From the NCBI GenBank assembly GCA_027311485.1, contig DAICYU010000347.1, positions 1-5,049 on the forward strand: 5,049 nucleotides of DNA, given 5' to 3'. Below are positions 1 through 5,049 of this stretch, piece by piece (within the stretch, counting starts at the first letter, position 1; every line of letters starts with the position of its first letter). Under the pieces are notes generated by a model that saw nothing but the letters and a program-made list of their open reading frames with translations, searched no databases and had not been told where the DNA came from. This DNA comes from Acetobacteraceae bacterium (GTDB lineage Bacteria; Pseudomonadota; Alphaproteobacteria; Acetobacterales; Acetobacteraceae). The position numbers and the translations under genes are program-made.

Positions 1-2
1 CC

Positions 3-95
3 GCCGGACGCGCCCATGCCAAGGCGTTCGACATGCCGGTGATCGCGGCGCAACTGGCAGCCCTGCGCCGGGATGTACTGACCAGGCGTGGTTGA
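3..95 (+). CDS. C-terminal tail of an unidentified upstream protein (5' end outside window)
   Basis: Frame 3 is open from the left edge to a TGA at 93-95 and encodes 30 residues, beginning AGRAHAKAFDMPVIAAQL and ending VLTRRG. Codon third positions are G/C-rich, as in the neighbouring genes, which supports real coding. The amphipathic helix-like tail, with the pattern GRAHAKAFDMPVIAAQLAAL, resembles the last helix of GT4-type glycosyltransferases, where a similar 'GR..a..F.w..ia..l' pattern is common. The fragment is too short to assign and this is only a resemblance. The stop lies 74 bases before the start of the downstream GTPase gene, so co-transcription is possible. Confidence 0.6.
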   Translation, partial: AGRAHAKAFDMPVIAAQLAALRRDVLTRRG

Positions 96-119
96 CGCCA
101 CCAACGGTCCCTATATTGC
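92..119 (+). promoter_or_regulatory. weak candidate sigma-70-like promoter for the GTPase/WD40 unit
   Basis: TTGACG at 92-97 matches a -35 hexamer and overlaps the stop codon of the upstream gene. A -10-like TATATT sits at 112-117, but the spacer is only 14 bases. The alternative TATTGC at 114-119 gives a 16-base spacer with a poorer match. This is one of the few locally AT-rich spots in the 74-base gap before the GTPase gene. No Zur-like AT-rich palindrome and no cobalamin riboswitch features are visible in the gap. The unit could also be read through from the upstream gene. Confidence 0.2.
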
Positions 120-155
120 TCGACCAAGCGTCGAACCGCACAACAGCCAATTCGT

Positions 156-160
156 GGGAG
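156..160 (+). promoter_or_regulatory. Shine-Dalgarno site setting the GTPase start
   Basis: GGGAG lies nine bases before the ATG at 170. It decides between that ATG and the in-frame TTG at 92. The TTG has no comparable site and would add 26 residues lacking any CobW-like sequence ahead of the nucleotide-binding strand. Confidence 0.6.
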
Positions 161-169
161 CATGCCATC

Positions 170-1153
170 ATGGCCGACACCAACACGGCAGCCGATAGCC
201 AGGTCCCGGTAACGGTGCTGACCGGCTATCTGGGCGCCGGCAAGACCACCCTGCTCAACCGCATCCTGACCGAACAGCACGGCCGCAAATACGCCGTGGT
301 GATCAACGAATTCGGTGAGCTTGGCGTCGACAACGACCTTGTCGTGGATACCGATGAGGAAGTCTTCGAGATGAACAACGGCTGCATCTGCTGCACCGTC
401 CGCGGCGACCTGATCCGCATCGTCGGCGGCCTGATGAAACGCCGCGACAAGTTCGACGGCATCATCATCGAAACCACCGGGCTGGCCAATCCCGCCCCGG
501 TCGCGCAAACCTTCTTCGTCGATGACACCGTAAAGGCCCGCACCCGCCTGGACGCCATCGTCACCGTGGTGGACGCCAAGCACCTGCCGCAGCGCCTGCT
601 GGACAGCCACGAGGCCGCCGACCAGATCGCCTTCGCCGACGTCATCATCCTGAACAAGACCGATCTGGTCACGCCCGAGGAACTGGACGCCGTCGAGGCG
701 CAGATCCGCCAGATCAACCGCTTCGCCGTCATCCATCGCACCCAGCGTTCGGCGGTCGCCATCGATCAGGTGCTGAACCGCGGCGCCTTCGACCTGCAGC
801 GCATCCTCGCCGAACGGCCGGACTTCCTGGAAGACGAGTCGCACGAACACAATGAGGACGTCTCGTCCATGAGCTTCGAGGTCGAGAAGCCGATCGACCC
901 CGAGCGGTTCAACGCCTGGATCGGCCTGCTGCTGCAGGACAAGGGTCCCGACCTGCTGCGCACCAAGGGCATCCTGAACTATGCCAACGACGACCGGCGC
1001 TTCGCCTTCCAGGCGGTGCACATGATCGCCGACGGCGACTTCATCGGCCCGTGGAAGGACAATGAGCCGCGGGTCAGCCGCCTGGTGTTCATCGGCCGCA
1101 ACCTGAACCGCCCGCAGTTGCGCCGCGGTTTCGAAAGCTGCGCGGTCGATTGA
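170..1153 (+). CDS. COG0523/CobW-family GTP-binding protein (putative metal chaperone)
   Basis: This is a 327-residue G3E-family P-loop GTPase, a usual length for YjiA/CobW/ZNG1-type proteins. The family uses GTP binding and hydrolysis to deliver metals, often zinc, to client proteins in the cytoplasm. The Walker A motif GYLGAGKTT is at residues 19-27. The family hallmark CxCC (GCICC, Cys72/74/75) binds metal. IIIETTGLANP at about 98-108 carries the G3E switch residues, and NKTD at 162-165 is the base-recognition motif. A short His/acidic linker (ESHEHNED, 223-230) joins the CobW_C domain (about 231-312). The start is the ATG at 170, preceded by GGGAG. The next gene begins one base after the stop. 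No cobalamin or nitrile hydratase genes are nearby, so a true CobW or nitrile hydratase activator role is not supported. Zinc handling is the better guess but no Zur site is seen. Family assignment is firm; metal and client are unknown. Confidence 0.95.
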   Translation: MADTNTAADSQVPVTVLTGYLGAGKTTLLNRILTEQHGRKYAVVINEFGELGVDNDLVVDTDEEVFEMNNGCICCTVRGDLIRIVGGLMKRRDKFDGIIIETTGLANPAPVAQTFFVDDTVKARTRLDAIVTVVDAKHLPQRLLDSHEAADQIAFADVIILNKTDLVTPEELDAVEAQIRQINRFAVIHRTQRSAVAIDQVLNRGAFDLQRILAERPDFLEDESHEHNEDVSSMSFEVEKPIDPERFNAWIGLLLQDKGPDLLRTKGILNYANDDRRFAFQAVHMIADGDFIGPWKDNEPRVSRLVFIGRNLNRPQLRRGFESCAVD

Positions 1154-1154
1154 C

Positions 1155-2222
1155 ATGAGCCAGTCCGACGTCGCCTCGTTCCTGTTGGAAAGCCGCGGCC
1201 ATTCGCGCGAACTGAGCGCCTTCGTCGTCGCCGCGCGCTTTTCCCGCGATGGCCGCACCCTCGCCTTCGCCCTTGGCGACGGCACGGTGCGGATCGCCGC
1301 CGGCGCGGCCCCTGGCACGGATGCGGCCAATGGCACCGATTGGCCCGCGCACACGGTGCATGATGGCGCCATCCTGTGCTTCGCCGTCGATCCGGGCGGC
1401 GACGGCTTCATCTCCGGCGGCGATGACGGCACGCTGCGCCGCCTCGCCGGCGACGGCACTGTGTCCGACATCGCTTCGTTCGGCATGAAATGGGTGGAGC
1501 ATGTCGCCACTTATCCGCTGGACAAAGGCAAGGGGCTGATCGCCGCCGGCGTCGGCAAGCTGGTGCGTCTGTACGACGAAACCGGCCGCCTGCTGAAGGA
1601 ACTGACGCACCCGTCCAGCGTCACCGGCCTGGTGTTCGATGGCAAGGGCAAGCGCATCGGCGCGTCCCATTACAACGGCGCCTCGCTGTGGTTCGTTGCG
1701 GCGAAAACCGATACGCCGCGTAAGCTGGAGTGGAAGGGCAGCCACACCGGCATCATCATCCACCCGGAAGGGGAGGCTGTGGTCACCGCCATGCAGGAAA
1801 ACGCCCTGCACGGCTGGAAGCTGCCGGATGGCCAGCACATGCGCATGAGCGGCTATCCCGCCAAGACGCAAAGCCTGTCCTTCACCCGCAACGGCAAATG
1901 GCTGGCCAGCAGTGGCGCTGACGCGATGGTGATGTGGCCGTTCTTCGGCGGCGGCCCGATGGGCAAGGCACCGCTGGAACTGGCCGGCGGCGACGGTATC
2001 CTGTGCAACCAGGTCGCCTGCCACCCGAAGGATGAATTCGTTGCCGGCGGCTTCGCCGACGGTCTGGTGGTGATCGCCGATGTCGGCTCCTCCCGCATCG
2101 TGCCGATCGTGCCGCCAGGGCACGGCGCTGTCTCGGCGCTGGCCTGGAGCCCGGATGGTGCCCGTCTGGCATTCGGCACGGAGACAGGCTTCGCCGGCGT
2201 GGTGGACCTGTCCAGGCGCTGA
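1155..2222 (+). CDS. WD40-type beta-propeller repeat protein
   Basis: The 355-residue protein is built almost wholly of degenerate WD40-like blades. I count about eight repeat segments, near residues 16-48, 69-98, 113-142, 152-181, 197-222, 237-261, 281-310 and 323-352. Typical signatures are ARFSRDGRTLAFALGDGTVR, GFISGGDDGTLRRL, SFTRNGKWLASSGADAMVMW and LAWSPDGARLAFGTETG. Few blades end in a classic Trp-Asp pair (LYD, LWF, GWK, MWP instead). GH dipeptides occur at 15-16 and 322-323. There is no signal peptide or membrane segment, so it is probably cytoplasmic, like its partner. The ATG lies one base after the GTPase stop and has only a weak GAAAG about 17 bases upstream, so translation is probably coupled. 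WD40 propellers bind proteins rather than catalyse. A scaffold, client or adaptor role for the metallochaperone is inferred from the gene pairing only. Confidence 0.9.
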   Translation: MSQSDVASFLLESRGHSRELSAFVVAARFSRDGRTLAFALGDGTVRIAAGAAPGTDAANGTDWPAHTVHDGAILCFAVDPGGDGFISGGDDGTLRRLAGDGTVSDIASFGMKWVEHVATYPLDKGKGLIAAGVGKLVRLYDETGRLLKELTHPSSVTGLVFDGKGKRIGASHYNGASLWFVAAKTDTPRKLEWKGSHTGIIIHPEGEAVVTAMQENALHGWKLPDGQHMRMSGYPAKTQSLSFTRNGKWLASSGADAMVMWPFFGGGPMGKAPLELAGGDGILCNQVACHPKDEFVAGGFADGLVVIADVGSSRIVPIVPPGHGAVSALAWSPDGARLAFGTETGFAGVVDLSRR

Positions 2223-2230
2223 CAACCCAC

Positions 2231-2492
2231 GTGTCGCCTGGTGCCGAGTTTTCCCTGTTGCCCGAGTGTTCCCTGGTGCCCGAATGTTACCTGGTGAACA
2301 TATCCCCGGCGAGCGCGGTTCCTGACAGGCGGGTTTCTGGGTGGCCATGGTTCCCGGCGGGCGCGGTTCCGGTGGGCATGGTTCCCGGCGAGCCTGCACT
2401 TTGACAGTTATGTTCACTGGCGGGCGCGGTCTCTGATGCGCGCCTGTTCGCTGCCGAGCGGTCACCGGCGGCGATGCCGGGACGTGCGCCAG
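2231..2492. repeat. degenerate tandem repeat array in the convergent intergenic region
   Basis: About 15 imperfect units tile the gap between the two convergent genes. The first four have an 18-bp period (starting 2231, 2249, 2267, 2285); for example TTTTCCCTGTTGCCCGAG is followed by TGTTCCCTGGTGCCCGAA. From 2303 the spacing becomes mostly 15-16 bp (starts at 2303, 2318, 2334, 2350, 2366, 2381, 2397, 2412, 2429, 2445, 2461, 2477), with best copies such as GTTCCCGGCGGGCGCG. The shared core is roughly (G/T)TTCCCkGGyGvgCGmG. Units are too diverged and too closely packed for CRISPR, and they are not palindromic REP elements. The rest of the gap (2223-2230 and 2493-2507) shows nothing further. No strong hairpin with a T-tract is visible on either strand, so terminators for the flanking genes are not identified. 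The likely origin is decay of a slippage-expanded minisatellite. Confidence 0.6.
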
Positions 2493-2507
2493 CCGGCGAG
2501 AATGCCC

Positions 2508-5049
2508 CTAAACGGCGGCCAGCGCGGTCGCCGCTGCCAGGTCCCGTTGCAGCCCGGCAACCCCCTCCAGCAGCGCCTTTTCAAGGCGTGACAGGGCAGC
2601 GGCATCGGGAATAGCGCCGGAAGCCCTCGCCTCCCGCTCCATCCGCCGGGCGGCATCACGGATCTCGACCAGGCCCAATGTGCCCGCCGTTCCGGCCAGC
2701 GCATGCGCCTCCTGCGCGACGCCAGCAATATGCTCCGCGGCGGCCTGTTCCATCAGGCGGCGCACCGTCATCGGCGCATCCCGCCCGAATGCCTCAATCA
2801 CCGCCATCGTCGTCTCCGCACCCAGCGTGTCCAGCAACTCCTGCAGGACCGGCGATTGCGGCGCCGCCGGCGGTTCCGGCGCCGCCCGCAGGTTCAACGC
2901 CGCGGCGATCTCAGTCGCCAGGCGCTTGCGGTCGATCGGCTTGGTGGCGAACCCGTTCATCCCCGCCGCCCGGCCGGTATCCTCATCGCTGCGGAACGCA
3001 TTGGCCGACAGGCCCACCACGGGCACCTTGCCAGCCGCGCCGGGCAGGGCGCGGATCGCGCGGGTGGCGGCCAGCCCATCCATTTCCGGCATCATAACAT
3101 CCATCAGAACCAGGTCGACGCCGCCGGCACGCACCGCCTGCAGCGCTTCCAGCCCGTTCTCCGCCAGCCTGACGGAGCAGCCCAGCCGTTCCAGCAGGCG
3201 GGTCGCCACCAGCCGGTTCACAGCGCTGTCCTCGGCGACCAGCACAACCGGCGCCCGCCGCTCCACCAGCTTCGCCGGGTCGCAAGGTTCGGCCGCCGGC
3301 ACCGCGTCGCCCGAACAGTCCGCCACGACGGCCTCCACCAGCACATCGAAGTGGAACGTGCTGCCCTGGCCCTTCACGGTTTCCACGCTGATCTGCCCGC
3401 CCATCGCGCTCACCAGCCGGCGGCAGATTGCCAGGCCCAGGCCGGTGCCGCCGAACCGGCGGGTGATTGATCCGTCGGTCTGGGTAAATTCCTGGAACAG
3501 CCGGCTCAGCGCCTCCGGATCGATGCCGATGCCCGTATCGGACACGGTAAAATGCAGCCGCCACCCGCCCGCCGGAACCGGTTCGGCGCGCAGCTTCACC
3601 TCCACCCGCCCGGACGCGGTGAATTTGATCGCGTTGCCGATCAGATTGAACAGCACCTGCCGGATCCGGTGCGGATCGCCGGCCACCTGCGCCGGCACCC
3701 CGTCGGCAACCTCCAGCAAAAAGGCCAGATCCTGCGCAGCAGCGCGCGGCCGCAGCAGGGCCGCCACCTGCTGCAACAGGGCGCCGGCGTTGAACACGAC
3801 GCGCTCGAGTTCCACACCCTGATTATCGATCTTCGTGTAGTCCAAAATTTCGCTCAACATCTCAAGCAGGTGTTCGCCGGCCTGCTGGATGATGGCGGCA
3901 TACTCCTCCTGCTCCGCGCTCATGCGGGTGCCGCGCAGCAACTCATTGACGCCCAGGATGCCGTTCAGCGGCGTGCGGATCTCGTGGCTCATCGCCGCCA
4001 GGAACTGGGCACGGGCACGCACGGCGGCTTCGGCGGCGTCCCTCGCCTCGGTCAGGGATCGCTGCGCCTCCTCCTCGGCGGTGATGTCGGCGAAACTCTG
4101 CACGATGGTACCGTCCTGCAGGGCTTCCGTCCGTGTTTCGATCACCCGCTGGTCGGGCAGCGACCGGCGGAAGCGCGGCGGCACGTCGCGCCAGGGCCGC
4201 GCGCCCAGCATGGCGGGCAGCGCCGCCGGGTCGACATTGGCCGGCACCAGTTCGCCGCGCCCGTTCTGCAAGGCGATCAGGTCGTGGTATGGAACACCAG
4301 CCGCAAGCGCGTCCGGCAGCGCCAGCATGCCCCGGGCGCGGTCGTTCAGCATATCAATGCTGCCAGCCTGGCTGACCACCATGACGCCGACGCCGACGTG
4401 TTCCAACGCCAGGTTCGTCAGCCGTCTTGCCGCGTCCGCCCGCTCGCGTTGCCAGCTCGCGGCAACCGAGAAGGCGATAATGACAAGCGTCAGGACCGCC
4501 CCGATGAACAGATAGCCAGGTGCGGCGCGGTCGGACTTGGCCGTCACCTCAAATTCCGCCATTTCAAGTGAGACGAGCAGATTGGAGCCCGCCACCCTGC
4601 GGAAACTGCCGATGCGGGTAATCCCGTCTTCGGGATCGGTCCACCGGAAATGACCGCTGTCATGCGCGGCCGCCAGTGCGAGCACCGGGCCGGCGGCTTT
4701 TTCGCCGACCTTCAAGCCGCTGCCGGCGCGGGAGCGGATGATCCCGTCCGTGCCGATGACCGCGATGCGGCCATATTTGCCGATGTTGATCGCCTTGTAG
4801 AATCGTACCAGGTGATCGGGCGGCACCGACAGAACGATGATGCCGTCGAATGCGCCGGTGGCGCTTTTCAGCATGCGCACGAACTGGATCGTCCAGACAT
4901 GCGACACCCGCCCCAGCACCGGCACGGATACATACAGATGATCGTCCGGATGGTCGGCGAAATGGCGGAAATGCGGCCTGTCCGACAGGTCGATATGGCT
5001 GCTCGGCGGCCGCAGGTTGGTCAACGTCACGATGCCGTCCCGGTCCGTC
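2508..5049 (-). CDS. hybrid sensor histidine kinase, dCache-TM-PAS-HisKA-HATPase-REC-HPt (N-terminus outside window)
   Basis: The frame is open from the right edge to a TAG at 2508-2510, giving 846 visible residues. Numbering here counts from the internal GTG at 5030. Residues 1-165 are the C-terminal part of a periplasmic dCache/PDC-type sensor (DLSDRPHFRHF 14-24, then a second PDC lobe with IAVIGTDGIIRSRAG 89-103). One transmembrane helix spans about 171-192. A PAS-like domain (about 200-315) and a short coiled coil (318-343) follow. HisKA has SHEIRTPLNG with phospho-acceptor His349. HATPase_c has the N-box around Asn466, DTGIGID 498-504 and GGTGLGL 527-533. The receiver has acidic Glu600/Asp601, phospho-acceptor Asp644, Ser675 and Lys697. 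The HPt domain has AHALAGTAGTLG with His776. All catalytic motifs look intact, so an ArcB/BarA-like His-Asp-His relay in the inner membrane is expected. Ligand and response regulator are unknown. Codons upstream of the GTG (TDRDGI) continue the sensor fold, so the real start and first membrane helix lie beyond 5049. Confidence 0.95.
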   Translation of the reverse strand, partial: TDRDGIVTLTNLRPPSSHIDLSDRPHFRHFADHPDDHLYVSVPVLGRVSHVWTIQFVRMLKSATGAFDGIIVLSVPPDHLVRFYKAINIGKYGRIAVIGTDGIIRSRAGSGLKVGEKAAGPVLALAAAHDSGHFRWTDPEDGITRIGSFRRVAGSNLLVSLEMAEFEVTAKSDRAAPGYLFIGAVLTLVIIAFSVAASWQRERADAARRLTNLALEHVGVGVMVVSQAGSIDMLNDRARGMLALPDALAAGVPYHDLIALQNGRGELVPANVDPAALPAMLGARPWRDVPPRFRRSLPDQRVIETRTEALQDGTIVQSFADITAEEEAQRSLTEARDAAEAAVRARAQFLAAMSHEIRTPLNGILGVNELLRGTRMSAEQEEYAAIIQQAGEHLLEMLSEILDYTKIDNQGVELERVVFNAGALLQQVAALLRPRAAAQDLAFLLEVADGVPAQVAGDPHRIRQVLFNLIGNAIKFTASGRVEVKLRAEPVPAGGWRLHFTVSDTGIGIDPEALSRLFQEFTQTDGSITRRFGGTGLGLAICRRLVSAMGGQISVETVKGQGSTFHFDVLVEAVVADCSGDAVPAAEPCDPAKLVERRAPVVLVAEDSAVNRLVATRLLERLGCSVRLAENGLEALQAVRAGGVDLVLMDVMMPEMDGLAATRAIRALPGAAGKVPVVGLSANAFRSDEDTGRAAGMNGFATKPIDRKRLATEIAAALNLRAAPEPPAAPQSPVLQELLDTLGAETTMAVIEAFGRDAPMTVRRLMEQAAAEHIAGVAQEAHALAGTAGTLGLVEIRDAARRMEREARASGAIPDAAALSRLEKALLEGVAGLQRDLAAATALAAV

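Noticed and set aside
92..169. Longer GTPase form starting at TTG 92, overlapping the upstream stop
   Set aside because: The extra 26 residues have no family resemblance and there is no ribosome site, while ATG 170 has GGGAG at good spacing and gives the usual family length.
95..169. Zur operator or cobalamin riboswitch ahead of the GTPase gene
   Set aside because: The gap is only 74 bases, contains no AT-rich palindrome of Zur type, and is too short for a cobalamin riboswitch with its conserved B12 box, which I do not see.
1089..2465. 458-codon open frame on the - strand opposite the WD40 gene
   Set aside because: It is antisense to a gene with clear blade repeats, its product is low-complexity and rich in A, G, R and H with no recognisable domain, and high GC commonly leaves such frames open.
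2231..2492. CRISPR array
   Set aside because: Units are 15-18 bp, imperfect and directly abutting with no unique spacers of constant length, and no cas genes are present.
2465..2498. Rho-independent terminator (CCGGC/GCCGG at 2465-2480, CGCC/GGCG at 2487-2498)
   Set aside because: Stems are only 4-5 bp and neither strand has a following T-tract; at this GC content such stems arise by chance.
2680..4571. Long + strand open frames (2680-3822 and 3552-4571) opposite the kinase
   Set aside because: The products are Ser/Arg/Pro- or Gln/Arg-rich mirror images of the kinase codons. The - strand kinase has all its catalytic motifs through the same interval.

Overview
The window has the look of a GC-rich alphaproteobacterium. 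Third codon positions are strongly G/C, the genes are tightly packed, and the CobW-type GTPase ends in a tail (GRNLNRPQLRRGFES) of a kind I associate with alphaproteobacteria. A Rhodospirillales/Azospirillum-like source is my best guess, from memory and not from any search.

Layout. Bases 3-95 (+) are the last 30 codons of a gene that begins outside the window. Next comes a compact two-gene unit on the + strand. The first gene is a COG0523/CobW-family metal-handling GTPase (170-1153), with Walker A, CxCC and NKTD motifs intact. One base after its stop codon begins a WD40-type beta-propeller protein (1155-2222). The TGA-C-ATG junction suggests translational coupling, so the two proteins probably work together, perhaps with the propeller as scaffold or client and the GTPase as metal inserter. 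That role is inference.

The convergent intergenic region (2223-2507) is non-coding as far as I can tell. It is not featureless: almost all of it is a decayed tandem array of about 15 units, with an 18-bp period on the left and a roughly 16-bp period on the right. I see no classical T-tailed terminator in it.

The right half (2508-5049, - strand) is one large hybrid histidine kinase that runs off the right edge. In order it has the C-terminal part of an extracytoplasmic dCache-like sensor, a transmembrane helix, a PAS-like domain, HisKA, HATPase_c, a receiver domain and a C-terminal HPt domain. The reading frame stays open to the window edge and the visible sequence starts in the middle of the sensor domain. 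The GTG at 5030 is therefore almost certainly internal, and the true start and first membrane helix lie outside. No response regulator partner is visible.

I do not see a clearly new biological system here. The points most worth following up are the GTPase/propeller pair, the degenerate repeat array, and the HPt motif in which the usual lysine after the histidine is replaced by alanine.
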